The translations under genes were made by a program, and so were the position numbers. The notes under the pieces were generated by a model. It did not search any database. It was not told the DNA's origin and saw nothing but the letters and a program-made list of their open reading frames with translations. Shown here in pieces: positions 1-9,087 of a DNA stretch of 64,000 nucleotides. The first letter of the stretch is position 1; every line of letters begins with the position of its first letter. Source of the DNA: Planctomycetota bacterium (GTDB taxonomy: Bacteria; Planctomycetota; Phycisphaerae; Sedimentisphaerales; Anaerohalosphaeraceae); the NCBI GenBank assembly GCA_016873215.1, contig VGXU01000005.1, positions 17,840 through 81,839 on the forward strand, in the 5' to 3' direction.

Positions 1-42
1 TTTCAATAGCCCCACAGCCCATAGTTTCTAAAATGCGACAGG

Positions 43-600
43 TTAATCTTGAAATTGCCGTAGCATTTCTACTTTTTTTTGCGGGGATGGGATTCCTTTT
101 GCTACAATTTCAACATCTGCCTGTCCAGCGGAGGAGATTCCAATTGTACCAACATTGAATATCCGCTCGAAAAAAGACTGTTCAATTAAAATATTTCGGA
201 TGTCTTTATGTCGCACCTCGGTTGTGAATTTAGAAAAAATCCCTTGTCGCAAAGTTGATCTTTTGTCTGAAATAATTAACGAGGTACACTTAGACTGAAT
301 AAACCAGAAGATATAGATCGGCAAACTGAGCGGGAAAAATAGAAGAAGAATTACAGCCGTAATCGGGCGAGATCGAAGCCATACCGGATTGACCGAGCAG
401 AGAATTTGTTCGCCTGCTTTTTCTTTTTTGGGTCCATCGCTGATTATTTTGTGAGGTTGCTGATCTTTTTGATGTTCGGCGATGGCTGACGATTTTAATT
501 TTTTATCGCAAGCCCCACAGACGACCGCTCCATTGTGAATGTAAGCTGTTTCAAGTTTTCCGATTATTGCCTCGCAATTCGAACATTTTTCAAGCTGCAT
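43..600 (-). CDS. Zinc-ribbon and PH-domain (bPH2) membrane protein
   Basis: The 185-residue product has an N-terminal C-x2-C ... C-x2-C pair (Cys6, Cys9, Cys28, Cys31) that looks like a small zinc ribbon. A linker of about 40 residues follows, then one or two hydrophobic segments (about residues 75-100) and a C-terminal bacterial PH-like domain of the YdbS/bPH2 type, recognisable by the segment reading SLIISDKRSTLRQGIFSK. Such proteins are membrane bound and their function is mostly unknown. A start 21 bases upstream is possible, but the ATG at 600 has an AGGGA ribosome site at the right distance, so I chose it. No operon partner is visible on this strand. Confidence 0.75.
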   Translation of the reverse strand: MQLEKCSNCEAIIGKLETAYIHNGAVVCGACDKKLKSSAIAEHQKDQQPHKIISDGPKKEKAGEQILCSVNPVWLRSRPITAVILLLFFPLSLPIYIFWFIQSKCTSLIISDKRSTLRQGIFSKFTTEVRHKDIRNILIEQSFFERIFNVGTIGISSAGQADVEIVAKGIPSPQKKVEMLRQFQD

Positions 601-942
601 AGAGATTTCCCTGTTCTGCAATACCTTATATTTTTCATTTAATTAGGTACTGTTGTTATGTATTATTTCCTCCGGTTATTGATAGGGTTATTATATCGTC
701 CTGCCATAGGGCTAATCAAGGAAAAAACGGGGTATTGGCATAGTAGCCCCCGGACGGGGCAAAAAGAAAGAGTATTGCGAAACTCACAGCGTGGGGTTAG
801 ACTGACAGGTAAGACCGGATTCCGGATGAAAAATCGGCTCAATTTCGGGCAAAATGGAAAGTTCAGGCCGGATTTATCCGATATAAAGACGGATTCACAG
901 GCCTTAAAATACGACGAAACATAAAAAACCAGGGAAAAATGA
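601..942. other. Intergenic region upstream of clpP
   Basis: This divergent region separates the PH-domain gene from clpP. It contains a plus-strand open frame (658-924) that I do not believe is coding. Near the clpP start there is a TAAAAT box at 905-910 without a convincing -35 partner, and an AGGGA ribosome site just before the clpP ATG. No RNA gene or repeat was recognised. Confidence 0.4.
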
Positions 943-1602
943 ATGATTTATCAGACGACAGACTCGAATGAACGAAACGACGGCAAACTGCTGATGCCGG
1001 ATGCGCGCTTGCAGGTCCAGTACCAGCGGACGCGCGAAATGACCCTCGACGACCTGCTGCTCGAAAATCGAATCGTATTTTTAATCGGGGAGATTTCCTA
1101 CCGCTTAGCCGCCGAAGTCATTATGAAACTGCTGTACTTAGACAACCTCAAACGCGGTGTCGAAATCAGCCTCTATATCAATTCCCCCGGAGGCAGCGTC
1201 GATGACACCATGGCCATTTATGATACGATGCGGTTCATCGGCTCGCCGGTGGCAACATATTGTATCGGCCGGGCGCAGTCCGGCGGGGCGGTCATTCTGG
1301 CCGCCGGCACCAAAGGCAGACGGCACGCATTGCCGCACGCAAAAATTATGCTCCATCAGCCCTGGGGAGGCGTGACGGGACAGGCCGAGGATATCCGCAT
1401 TCAGACCGAGGAAATCGTCAAGGCCAGAAAAATGATTAACGAAGTCCTGTCCAAACATACCGGCCTGACGCCGGAGAAACTGACAGAAGAGACGCAGCGA
1501 GATAGATATATGGACGCCCAGGAAGCCAAAGTATGGGGCCTCATTGACGACGTGCTGCACGAGCAGGAAGAAAAAGACGAAAAGAAAGACGAGAAAAAAT
1601 AA
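943..1602 (+). CDS. clpP: ATP-dependent Clp protease proteolytic subunit (first paralogue)
   Basis: This 219-residue serine peptidase would form the barrel of the Clp protease and degrade unfolded proteins delivered by ClpX or ClpA/C. The catalytic triad is intact at Ser113, His138 (in LHQP) and Asp187 (in QRDRY), with exactly the spacing of E. coli ClpP. The serine context is unusual: AQSGGAV replaces the normal AASMGAF. The C terminus is a highly charged Glu/Lys/Asp tail. An AGGGA site precedes the ATG. A second clpP follows 38 bases downstream, so the two subunits are probably co-expressed and may form mixed rings. Confidence 0.95.
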   Translation: MIYQTTDSNERNDGKLLMPDARLQVQYQRTREMTLDDLLLENRIVFLIGEISYRLAAEVIMKLLYLDNLKRGVEISLYINSPGGSVDDTMAIYDTMRFIGSPVATYCIGRAQSGGAVILAAGTKGRRHALPHAKIMLHQPWGGVTGQAEDIRIQTEEIVKARKMINEVLSKHTGLTPEKLTEETQRDRYMDAQEAKVWGLIDDVLHEQEEKDEKKDEKK

Positions 1603-1640
1603 CCGCCGAAAACAATTCGGCTTGAAATAATGAGGAGTTT

Positions 1641-2270
1641 ATGACCATAGGCAATAATCTGGTACCCATCGTAATCGAAAAATCCGGCCGGGGAGAGCGG
1701 GCGTACGACATCTATTCGCGGCTGCTCAAAGACCGCATCATCTTTCTCGGCAGCCAGGTGGACGACGATTCGGCCAACCTGATCATCGCGCAGATGCTGT
1801 TCCTGAGCAACGAGGATAGTACCTCGGACGTCCATTTCTATATCAATTCCCCCGGCGGCTCGATTACCGCCGGGCTGGCAATTTACGATACGATGAGGTT
1901 TTTACGCTGCCCCGTGGCGACGTACTGCGTCGGGCAGGCCGCCAGTATGGGAGCTTTTCTGTTTGCCGGCGGAGAAAAAGGAAAACGTTTTATCCTTCCC
2001 AACAGCCGCGTGCTTCTCCATCAGCCGCTGCTTAGCGGCGAGTTAATTGCCCCGGCGGCAGACCTCGAAATCGAGGCGAAGGAAATCCTGCGGCTGCGAA
2101 GCCGGTTATATCGGATTCTGGCCGAACAGACCGGCAAAGAAAAGGCTCAAATCGAAAAAGACTGCGACAGAAACCTCTGGCTGGAAGCCGACGAAGCCGT
2201 CGAGTATGGCCTGGCGGATTCCATCCTGCACAAGGAACCGGCCATCAAACACAAACCGCTGGAAGAATAA
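1641..2270 (+). CDS. clpP: ATP-dependent Clp protease proteolytic subunit (second paralogue)
   Basis: This 209-residue ClpP has a canonical active site: Ser102 in GQAASMGAF, His127 in LHQP and Asp176 in DCDRN, spaced as in E. coli. It is clearly diverged from its upstream neighbour, so the pair is not a recent duplication. A GAGGAG-like ribosome site precedes the ATG. Paired clpP genes are known in planctomycetes, actinobacteria and cyanobacteria, where hetero-oligomeric ClpP1P2 barrels occur; whether that happens here is inference. Confidence 0.95.
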   Translation: MTIGNNLVPIVIEKSGRGERAYDIYSRLLKDRIIFLGSQVDDDSANLIIAQMLFLSNEDSTSDVHFYINSPGGSITAGLAIYDTMRFLRCPVATYCVGQAASMGAFLFAGGEKGKRFILPNSRVLLHQPLLSGELIAPAADLEIEAKEILRLRSRLYRILAEQTGKEKAQIEKDCDRNLWLEADEAVEYGLADSILHKEPAIKHKPLEE

Positions 2271-2284
2271 GGAACAATTGTAAA

Positions 2285-2911
2285 TTGGCAATTGGAAATT
2301 ACAAAATCAGGCGGGTAAATTGGATGATTGGTTTGCTTTTATTAAGCGGGCTGATTTTCTGCGGCGGCTGCGGCGACCAGAACAAATCCCTCTGGCAGCA
2401 GATTAAATCTCTCGGCGGCGAGAAAAATGTTCTGGCTATACGCGTCGAAAAACTCGAACAGGAAAATGAGCAGCTTCACCGGCAGGTCAAAACCCTCCAG
2501 ACACTGGACCCCAATGACCGTATCGCGGCAATCGATGCGTTAAAAAAAGTCGCTCTCGGTCACCGCAGCGGATTATATGACAAAAACGACGACGGCAAAA
2601 AAGAAACGCTGATGGTTTATATTGAGCCGACCGACTCCGCCGGCGACCGAGTCAAGGCGGCGGGCAAGGTCAGCGTACAACTCTGGAATCTCAACGTCAA
2701 AGACCCGCACAGCGCCCTCTTGAAACAATGGACGATTGAGCCTGAAAAGCTCAAAACCTACTGGGCTGAAACGATAATGACTTATTGCTACCGGCTCAGT
2801 TTCCCCGTAGGGGATGTCGTTAAGGGGGATGAAAAAGGATTAACGGTCAAAGTCCGATTTACGGACTACTTCAGCGGCAAAATCCTCGAAGACCAGCGCC
2901 CGATTCAATAG
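2285..2911 (+). CDS. Putative lipoprotein with short coiled coil
   Basis: This 208-residue protein has a basic n-region (KIRR), a hydrophobic stretch and a lipobox-like CGGC ending at Cys29, so it is probably an exported lipoprotein. Residues 45-75 form a heptad-like coiled coil (KNVLAIRVEKLEQENEQL). The remainder looks like a beta-rich domain with no family I can name. The start is TTG at 2285; an ATG at 2324 has a better ribosome site but loses the basic n-region. It lies 14 bases after the second clpP and may be read with it. It converges on the PBP2 gene with only 17 bases between them. Confidence 0.65.
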   Translation: MAIGNYKIRRVNWMIGLLLLSGLIFCGGCGDQNKSLWQQIKSLGGEKNVLAIRVEKLEQENEQLHRQVKTLQTLDPNDRIAAIDALKKVALGHRSGLYDKNDDGKKETLMVYIEPTDSAGDRVKAAGKVSVQLWNLNVKDPHSALLKQWTIEPEKLKTYWAETIMTYCYRLSFPVGDVVKGDEKGLTVKVRFTDYFSGKILEDQRPIQ

Positions 2912-2928
2912 CACAACAACAAAAGCCA

Positions 2929-5016
2929 TTAGGGCTTGGGCGCATTTCCAATAAACCCCGCCTGATTGCACAGGCGGATAATTTCACGGGCCAGCGGAGC
3001 CGCGTCATTGGCGCCGCTTTGACCGCCTTCTACGACAATGGCCAGCGAAATAGCGCGTCCGGCCCCGTCGGTCACAAACGCCGCGAACCACGCACAGTAG
3101 GGCGTTTCCGTAGAACCTGTTTTGCCGTAAATCGTCATCCCGAGGTCTCTTAGCCCGTTTTCGGCAAAAGCGGAATAAGCCGTGCCGCCCCGTTCGTTCA
3201 CGACCGCGTGCATCCCGTCATAAATCACCGCCAGATTCTCCGAATGGATCGGCAATTGCCGGCAGTGTTTTTCGTTCATCGGGTCATTCGGGTCAATAAC
3301 TAATCGTGGAGATTTCACAAGTCCTCGTCGCGCCAAAATCGCGTACGCGTTGGCCACCTGAAGAACAGTCGTCCGCAGATTGCCCTGTCCAATGCCCCAC
3401 CAGCGTTTTTCGTTTGAGGGAATCGCCGGCGCCTTCACGACGTCTTCTATCGAATCCTGCTGAATGCCGAAAATAATACTCCCGGGAGCTTCACGAAGTT
3501 GATAGTCATCGGGTGATTCAAACGGCGATTCATAAACGCAGGACTGAAGGACCTGTCTTCCATAACCGAATCGCCAGAGCCACGTCTGAAGCGATTTGCC
3601 GTCCAGGCGGTCCGCCAATCGCGAAAAATAAACATTGCAGCTTCCCCGCAAGGCGTTCCGGGCGTTATTGACCTGTCCCTCTTCCTCCCATCGCGCATCG
3701 TGACAATAATTTTTTCGCTGAAGCAGGCATTTCGGCCAGCTCGCCGACGGCAGCGTCCACGAACAATGAATAACATCGCTGGCGGTAATTTTCTGATCTT
3801 CAAGACCCGCCAGTAAAATCAGCGGCTTTATCGAGGACCCCGGCGGAAACGTATCTTCCATCGTATGATTGCGCAGGGGCCGGCTCGGATCAAGAAGCAA
3901 CTTGCCGTAATCCGCTCTCGCGCGATTTAAATCAAACACCGGCAGGGAAACCATGGCCAGAATATCCGCCGTCGCCGCATCGAGAACTACCGCCGCGATT
4001 CGGCCGGTGCCGCGAAACGCCGGCGCCACCGCGTTTGGGTCGCTCAATAGGTCTTGCATTTGTTTTTGCAGGGCAATGTCGAGCGTCAACTGGACATCAC
4101 GGCCAAAAGACGGCTCCGTACGCGAAAGCTCATTCTTTTGACGGTCGTAGGTCACCTCACCGCGCCGCCCGCGAAGAACGGCTTCACAGCATTTTTCCAT
4201 TCCGAATTTACCGATCACTTCGCCGTCAAGATAACGCAGATATTCATCGTCACTGAACAGCCGGGAGGCCTCTTCCGGGCGAACCAGGCCGACCCACCCG
4301 ATGATTTGGGACGCCGCGCTGCCAAAAGGATAGACACGATCCGCTTCAGAACAAATACTGACACGGGGCATGCCCGCCAGTTCAAGCTGTGCGGCCATCA
4401 ACGTCCGGCGGTCTTGCAGCTCAAGCACCGAATATCCCTGATGCATCTCCGCCAAATTCACGGACAAAACCTGCTCGGGTGCAATACTCTCTTTCTGTTC
4501 GGCGTATTGGCGAAGGGCGGCGCCGGGATTTTGTCTTCGCCAAAAAATAAAACGCCCCAATTCCCACATTCGGTCGTTAATGCCCCCGAATTTTTGATAC
4601 AGGTCGTTCTCCGGGATGCCGACGGTATAGATACAGAAATTGACAACTTTTTCCAATTGTGCAATATCGTCGGCCCATTCTTGTGTCAACTTCTGCTCGG
4701 CCGCCGAGGCATCCATGCCGTCTGCGGCAAGCTGACGAATGTTCGCTTGCCAGAAGCGGTCGTCCATCAGGCGAATGAGTTCATAATTGATTTGCAGAAA
4801 AAAAAGGGGTTGTTCTTTGGCCAGCACGCGTTCATTGCGGTCCATAATTTTACCGCGCAGCGTCGGAAGCGATAGGGGTGAAAGCATCCGCAGCCGTTCT
4901 ATCTGGGCACGGGCTTGTCGGATTTCAAAATACTCTAAGAACCACAGCCGGCCAAGACATACAAACATCCCGAACACACAAATACCAATAAAAATTTTCA
5001 GTCTTCGGTGGAACAT
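2929..5016 (-). CDS. mrdA: Penicillin-binding protein 2 (peptidoglycan DD-transpeptidase)
   Basis: This 695-residue class B penicillin-binding protein cross-links lateral-wall peptidoglycan as part of the elongasome. It has one N-terminal membrane anchor (about 5-28), a dimerisation/pedestal region, and a transpeptidase domain with all three motifs: SxxK at Ser394-Lys397, SCN at 459-461 and KTG at 632-634. The open frame extends 118 codons upstream through mreD, but those codons are mreD out of frame. The ATG at 5016 begins 5 bases after the mreD stop and gives a standard N terminus. Its place at the end of mreB-mreC-mreD is the classic order. Confidence 0.93.
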   Translation of the reverse strand: MFHRRLKIFIGICVFGMFVCLGRLWFLEYFEIRQARAQIERLRMLSPLSLPTLRGKIMDRNERVLAKEQPLFFLQINYELIRLMDDRFWQANIRQLAADGMDASAAEQKLTQEWADDIAQLEKVVNFCIYTVGIPENDLYQKFGGINDRMWELGRFIFWRRQNPGAALRQYAEQKESIAPEQVLSVNLAEMHQGYSVLELQDRRTLMAAQLELAGMPRVSICSEADRVYPFGSAASQIIGWVGLVRPEEASRLFSDDEYLRYLDGEVIGKFGMEKCCEAVLRGRRGEVTYDRQKNELSRTEPSFGRDVQLTLDIALQKQMQDLLSDPNAVAPAFRGTGRIAAVVLDAATADILAMVSLPVFDLNRARADYGKLLLDPSRPLRNHTMEDTFPPGSSIKPLILLAGLEDQKITASDVIHCSWTLPSASWPKCLLQRKNYCHDARWEEEGQVNNARNALRGSCNVYFSRLADRLDGKSLQTWLWRFGYGRQVLQSCVYESPFESPDDYQLREAPGSIIFGIQQDSIEDVVKAPAIPSNEKRWWGIGQGNLRTTVLQVANAYAILARRGLVKSPRLVIDPNDPMNEKHCRQLPIHSENLAVIYDGMHAVVNERGGTAYSAFAENGLRDLGMTIYGKTGSTETPYCAWFAAFVTDGAGRAISLAIVVEGGQSGANDAAPLAREIIRLCNQAGFIGNAPKP

Positions 5017-5021
5017 AAAAA

Positions 5022-5537
5022 TTACCTGAGACGCAAACGGTCTTCCGGCCGCGGATACATCCATTTCCAGACCCACGACAGAAACATCCAGAACAGCGGC
5101 GCCAAAACAGCGGTGTAAATAGCCGTTTCCATGACAGTGGAGGATAAATGGGTTCTGGCCTGCCCCATTTTCCACGCCTCCAGCCATGCGGCCGGAAATT
5201 CCGTCAGCAGAAACGCAAAAAACACTACAGCACTCTGATATATAAAACGTTTCGTGTTTATCGTCCGGCTTATCCCGTTCAGCGCCAGGCCGACAATACT
5301 GTACATAATCATATAAGGCCCCATCGTCGTGGAAACAAGGTCGGCGACTAATCCGACGGCAAAAACACATCGAATCGCATCCTGCCGGTGGGCGTGAAAC
5401 GCAAAAAATACCATCATCACAATCAAAATGGAAGGACGAATATGCCCGCTTCCCATCGCAATGAAATTCAGCAGGCTGCCGCCGTTAAAAAGGGCGCCAA
5501 TCAGAAGAACCAGTGTAAACATCAACCATCGCATCAA
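5022..5537 (-). CDS. mreD: Rod shape-determining protein MreD
   Basis: This 171-residue protein consists of about five to six hydrophobic helices and has the size and position of MreD. MreD is an integral membrane protein that links MreC and the cytoskeletal MreB to the peptidoglycan synthesis machinery. Sequence similarity in this family is weak, so the call rests mainly on the topology and on being flanked by mreC (12 bases upstream) and PBP2 (5 bases downstream). Confidence 0.88.
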   Translation of the reverse strand: MMRWLMFTLVLLIGALFNGGSLLNFIAMGSGHIRPSILIVMMVFFAFHAHRQDAIRCVFAVGLVADLVSTTMGPYMIMYSIVGLALNGISRTINTKRFIYQSAVVFFAFLLTEFPAAWLEAWKMGQARTHLSSTVMETAIYTAVLAPLFWMFLSWVWKWMYPRPEDRLRLR

Positions 5538-5549
5538 TTATGCCCTGTT

Positions 5550-6368
5550 TTATTTCACATTCGGAACCACGACCACGACATCTTTTAATTTCCCGGCGCT
5601 TTCAATCGGCTCGACCTGAATCGACCACAACAGCGGATTCTGCTCGTCGGGTTTGACCTCGCGGACTTCTCCGGCGACAATCGGAATGCTTATTTTACCC
5701 GAATGAGCCGCGGCGTAAATTGTATCGCCGGCGCGAATATCCGTGTCGCGGGGAAGAAAACCGATACGGCAGCCCGTTTTACCGTCGCCGAACATCTGCG
5801 CGGCGACGTCAAGAGGGTCGCCGTCTCTGCGGATGCGGACTTCAATACCGCAGGTCGGATCCGTCAAAAGCCCGACGCGCGACATCGTTTCCGAAGTCTC
5901 CCGAATCATACCAACGATGCCGTTTTTTTCCGGGGATAAAACAATCTGTCCCGCAGCCACGCCGTCCCGGGCCCCTTTATTGATAATCAGTTCATGCCGA
6001 GCGCTCCGCACAAGCGTCGTCACTTTGGCCGATAAAAGACCCCCTTCGGAAAGACCGACCTGCCTGCGAAGCCGGCTCAGCGACAGATTCTCCTTTTCCA
6101 GTTCCGTCGTCTGCGCACGCAGATTTTTATAATTCTTCCAAAGCTGGTCGTATTCGTCTTTGCTGACGGTCTGTTCAGAAGGGCCGGACATGCGAATCTC
6201 TTCATCCGCCAACTGCCTGCCAATCTGCAAAAAAGGTGCAAACAAACGGTGAAAAAGAAAATTCAGGGAATTGGTGGTTTTTTGAGGGACAAAGTAAATC
6301 AGGATGCTCAGTCCGAGCAGCATGAAAAACGACGAATTCTTTGATGCGTGAATGTTATGCTGCGCCAT
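5550..6368 (-). CDS. mreC: Rod shape-determining protein MreC
   Basis: This 272-residue protein has one N-terminal membrane helix, a coiled coil (about 60-105) and a periplasmic beta-barrel domain. The domain carries the family segment around RVGLLTDPTCGIEVRI and the INKGARDGVAAGQ motif. MreC is the periplasmic scaffold that activates PBP2. About 153 bases separate it from mreB, longer than the other gaps in this cluster. That gap holds a minus-strand TATAAT (6407-6412), so a secondary promoter is possible. Confidence 0.92.
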   Translation of the reverse strand: MAQHNIHASKNSSFFMLLGLSILIYFVPQKTTNSLNFLFHRLFAPFLQIGRQLADEEIRMSGPSEQTVSKDEYDQLWKNYKNLRAQTTELEKENLSLSRLRRQVGLSEGGLLSAKVTTLVRSARHELIINKGARDGVAAGQIVLSPEKNGIVGMIRETSETMSRVGLLTDPTCGIEVRIRRDGDPLDVAAQMFGDGKTGCRIGFLPRDTDIRAGDTIYAAAHSGKISIPIVAGEVREVKPDEQNPLLWSIQVEPIESAGKLKDVVVVVPNVK

Positions 6369-6521
6369 ATCATATAAAAATTAAAACTTAAAAATCAAAA
6401 ATTGAAATTATAATCCCAAAAACCGAAACTCGAACAAGATACTCTTGTGGGCCATTTCGGAGGGAATAAGGAAATCCAGAGCTGTTATTTTTGCTTTTTG
6501 GATTTTACTTCTTGAATTTAC

Positions 6522-7574
6522 TTAATCCCATCCCGGACCGGACTGATCGAGAGCGTCTTTGAGTATTTCCAGATTTTCCAGATAGACGCTGCACCCGCGG
6601 GCCACACAGCTCAGCGGATCGTCGGCGTGTACCACTTTCAATCCCGTGGCGTTGGAAAGAACCGTATCCATCCCGCGAAGCAGCGACCCGCCCCCGGCCA
6701 GATGCATCCCATTGTCAATTAAATCTGCCGCCAATTCAGGCTCCGCGCGTTCCAGCGTGCGAATGACGCCCTCAATAATACCCGCGATAGGATCACGAAA
6801 GGCTTCGCGAATTTCCTCACTGGTGATTACGATCTTTCGAGGCAGACCTGAAATAGTATCGCGTCCCGCGATTTCCATCGTCATTTCCTGTTCCAGCGGA
6901 GCCGCCGAACCAATCTGAATTTTAACCTGTTCAGACCGCGGTTCGCCAATGAGCAGATTATACGTGCGTTTCAGGTGATTAATCAGCGACTCGTCAAAAT
7001 CATCGCCTCCGATGCGAACGGATTCACAGGTGCTGATGTCGCCAAGACTCATAATAGCGATTTCCGTCGTGCCGCCGCCGATATCCACAATCATCGACGC
7101 CGTCGGTTCGGTAATTGGAAGGCCCGCACCCAGTCCCGCGGCCATCGGTTCATCAACAAGGTACACCTTTCGGGCTCCCGCGCGTTCCGCGCTGTCAATG
7201 ACCGCACGTCTTTCCACTGCCGTAATGCCGCTCGGAACGGCGATTACCACGCGGGGGCTGAACAGGCTGCCTCGACCGTGAACTTTCCGGATGAAATAAC
7301 TCAGCATTTTTTCGGTGATTTCGAAATCGCTGATTACGCCGTCCTTCAGCGGACGAATCGCGGTGATGGAACCGGGGGTTTTCCCAAGCATTTCCTTGGC
7401 GACAAGCCCTACGGCTTCGCCGTCGTTCAAAACAATGTTCGTACCCTTGCGAACGGCTACGACGGATGGCTCGTTGAGGACAATCCCTTCGCCACGAACA
7501 CAAACCAATGTGTTGCAGGTCCCCAAATCGATGCCCATATCCTTGCTGAACCAGCCTAAAACTGTATCGAACAC
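6522..7574 (-). CDS. mreB: Rod shape-determining protein MreB (bacterial actin)
   Basis: MreB polymerises beneath the membrane and directs lateral cell-wall synthesis. The 350-residue product shows the actin-fold nucleotide motifs: phosphate-1 GIDLGTCNTLV (14-24), DEPMAAGLGAG (141-151), phosphate-2 VDIGGGTTEIAI (163-174) and the C-terminal LAGGGSLLRG adenosine motif. The start is GTG at 7574 with a strong AAGGGA site six bases away. Complete mre genes fit Phycisphaerae, unlike several other planctomycete lineages that have lost them. Confidence 0.97.
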   Translation of the reverse strand: MFDTVLGWFSKDMGIDLGTCNTLVCVRGEGIVLNEPSVVAVRKGTNIVLNDGEAVGLVAKEMLGKTPGSITAIRPLKDGVISDFEITEKMLSYFIRKVHGRGSLFSPRVVIAVPSGITAVERRAVIDSAERAGARKVYLVDEPMAAGLGAGLPITEPTASMIVDIGGGTTEIAIMSLGDISTCESVRIGGDDFDESLINHLKRTYNLLIGEPRSEQVKIQIGSAAPLEQEMTMEIAGRDTISGLPRKIVITSEEIREAFRDPIAGIIEGVIRTLERAEPELAADLIDNGMHLAGGGSLLRGMDTVLSNATGLKVVHADDPLSCVARGCSVYLENLEILKDALDQSGPGWD

Positions 7575-7681
7575 TGTGATTCCCTTCTATATCAATAGCG
7601 GTTCTTTGCCCTCTCCGTTGGTATATTTCGGACAAATCCGTTCGGCAACTTCAAAAAACAGGCCGGTCGGGAACGCTCTTT

Positions 7682-7840
7682 TTACTTTACAGTTGTCACC
7701 ACTCGGAACAGGGATTCCCAGCCGTACTGGGTACCGCACTGATAAGCCGCAAATACCGCCGTGGCCAGCACCGCCAGAAAAGCCAGTGCCAGGACTGCCG
7801 TATAAACATCGCTTGAAACTGCTATTTTTCGCTTGGCCAT
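7682..7840 (-). CDS. 52-residue single-span membrane protein in the mre cluster
   Basis: This short gene was read directly from the sequence. It encodes 52 residues: a basic n-region (MAKRKIAVSSDVYT), one alanine/leucine-rich membrane helix (about 14-32), then a small exported tail with a Cys and a GTQYGWESLF segment. Its ATG lies eight bases after the stop of the upstream coiled-coil gene, and mreB follows 107 bases downstream, so all three should be on one transcript. I do not recognise a family. Position suggests a microprotein connected with the MreB elongation machinery, which is inference. Confidence 0.72.
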   Translation of the reverse strand: MAKRKIAVSSDVYTAVLALAFLAVLATAVFAAYQCGTQYGWESLFRVVTTVK

Positions 7841-7848
7841 AGTTTAAC

Positions 7849-8715
7849 TCACAGCTTGGTGGCTACGGTGTCGCCTACTTTCGGACGCTGCTGAACCATT
7901 TCCAGTACGCCCGCACATTTATTCACATCCACATCGGTGATGAGAATGTCGCACAGGAATTGATCTCCGCGAGTAACATGAAAAACCATTCCCTTTGATA
8001 CCCCGTCGGCGGTACCCACCGACAGCGTCACGAGCGATTGATCCACTTCCATAATCAGACCCTGAATTTCCGAGGCCGCCATAATCGCTGCAGGTCTGGC
8101 CCGGTCGGGAATCTGTGTCACGGGGCCGGGGGTTGCGGCTCCGACACTGCCGCCGGGCTGCGAAACCTGATTTTCAAGTTCAGTCTTTTGTTCAAGAATT
8201 CTGCGGCGATCCGCCTGCAGACGCTCCAGTTCGACGATTTTCTCGTACAAACTCGCGGTAATCTGAGTTATATCTTTCTGGTTGGTGATGTTCTGTGAGC
8301 GGGCCATTTCGAGTTGGTCGCGAGTCAGCTTCAGCGACTCCAGCATCGAGGCGACACTTTGCTCAAAGCCCGTCAGCACGCCTTTCCAGCTTTCCGCCCG
8401 AACCTGGTATTCCTGCCCCAGCCGTTCCGCATTCTGGAGCCTGGATGCCAATTGGTTGTTGCGCTCCTCAAGAGACTGAATTTCCGTCGCTTTCTTGCTT
8501 TCCAGTTCTTTGGTTTTTGCCACCTGCTCATTAAACTGACTGACCAGACTCAAATTCTCCGCCTGAATTGCCGCGCGGGCAATTTTCTCAGCCTCATACT
8601 GCGACTTGAAATTATTCGCGCTGCCCACATAACTGACAACCATGCCGCACAAAAAAACAGCAAATAAGGACAGCAAAACCACCAAAATTTTCGTCAACGT
8701 ACTCAAGGGAACCAT
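7849..8715 (-). CDS. Membrane-anchored coiled-coil protein with MreC-like C-terminal domain
   Basis: This 288-residue protein has an N-terminal membrane helix (about 8-30), a long coiled coil (about 35-190), a proline/glycine linker, and a compact beta-domain of about 75 residues. The domain has a pattern (SLVTLSVGTADGVSKGMVF) resembling the INKGARDGVAAGQ stretch of MreC in the same cluster. It heads the mre genes and lies just downstream of a promoter. The ATG at 8715 is directly abutted by its AAAGG, whereas a TTG at 8706 has the same site at proper spacing, so the true start may be 8706. A structural role in envelope growth is likely; the exact function is unknown. Confidence 0.75.
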   Translation of the reverse strand: MVPLSTLTKILVVLLSLFAVFLCGMVVSYVGSANNFKSQYEAEKIARAAIQAENLSLVSQFNEQVAKTKELESKKATEIQSLEERNNQLASRLQNAERLGQEYQVRAESWKGVLTGFEQSVASMLESLKLTRDQLEMARSQNITNQKDITQITASLYEKIVELERLQADRRRILEQKTELENQVSQPGGSVGAATPGPVTQIPDRARPAAIMAASEIQGLIMEVDQSLVTLSVGTADGVSKGMVFHVTRGDQFLCDILITDVDVNKCAGVLEMVQQRPKVGDTVATKL

Positions 8716-8807
8716 CCTTTCAATACTAATGCGGTTTATATTTCCGCGAAAATAACGATAAAGGCTTCACGAGCCTTACCCAATCACTCATCCTAAACGC
8801 AACTGGG

Positions 8808-8837
8808 ATTTTACGCCCTCGCCTGATACAGGTCAAG
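8808..8837 (-). promoter_or_regulatory. Candidate sigma70-type promoter for the mre cluster
   Basis: On the minus strand TTGACC (8837-8832) is followed after 18 bases by TAAAAT (8813-8808). It sits about 95 bases upstream of the coiled-coil gene that heads the mre-PBP2 cluster. A small hairpin (AAGGCT/AGCCTT) lies in the leader. Confidence 0.5.
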
Positions 8838-9052
8838 ACTTTTTTTATCCTAAGTAGCGCATTTATAAATGAATAATGATAATTCAATAAGAGTAAATCA
8901 CAGGACAAACAACAAAATATAATCCGGCGAAACCCCTTTTCTTTTTATGACAATCGCTGAAATTTCGGCCCCATCCGTTTTACCGTTCGTTTTCTCCAGC
9001 CGAGCACTGTTTTCCGGGCAGCATTTCAGGATACCTCTTGCTTGACCATCAA

Positions 9053-9087
9053 AACCATAACTTGTTAAAAACAAACAAGATAAGGTT
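9053..9087 (-). terminator. Candidate terminator after the HEAT lipoprotein gene
   Basis: A 14-base arm (9074-9087) pairs with 9053-9066 with two mismatches around a T-rich loop and is followed on the minus strand by GGTTTTG. It overlaps the stop codon of the HEAT lipoprotein gene. It would end the lnt transcript before the mre region. The T tract is weak. Confidence 0.45.

Noticed and set aside
658..924. Plus-strand open frame of 88 codons before clpP
   Set aside because: Unlikely composition, no ribosome site, and it covers the probable clpP promoter region.
4054..4875. 273-codon plus-strand frame
   Set aside because: Antisense to the PBP2 gene, which has all three transpeptidase motifs.
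5017..5370. 118-codon N-terminal extension of PBP2
   Set aside because: It is mreD read out of frame; the ATG at 5016 gives a standard PBP2 N terminus 5 bases after the mreD stop.
8726..8908. 60-codon minus-strand frame upstream of the coiled-coil gene
   Set aside because: Overlies the promoter and leader of the mre cluster and shows no protein-like pattern.
8838..9046. Possible riboswitch in the gap before the mre cluster
   Set aside because: No match to the conserved cores I know (cobalamin, c-di-GMP, TPP, SAM), and it lies upstream of the promoter candidate.
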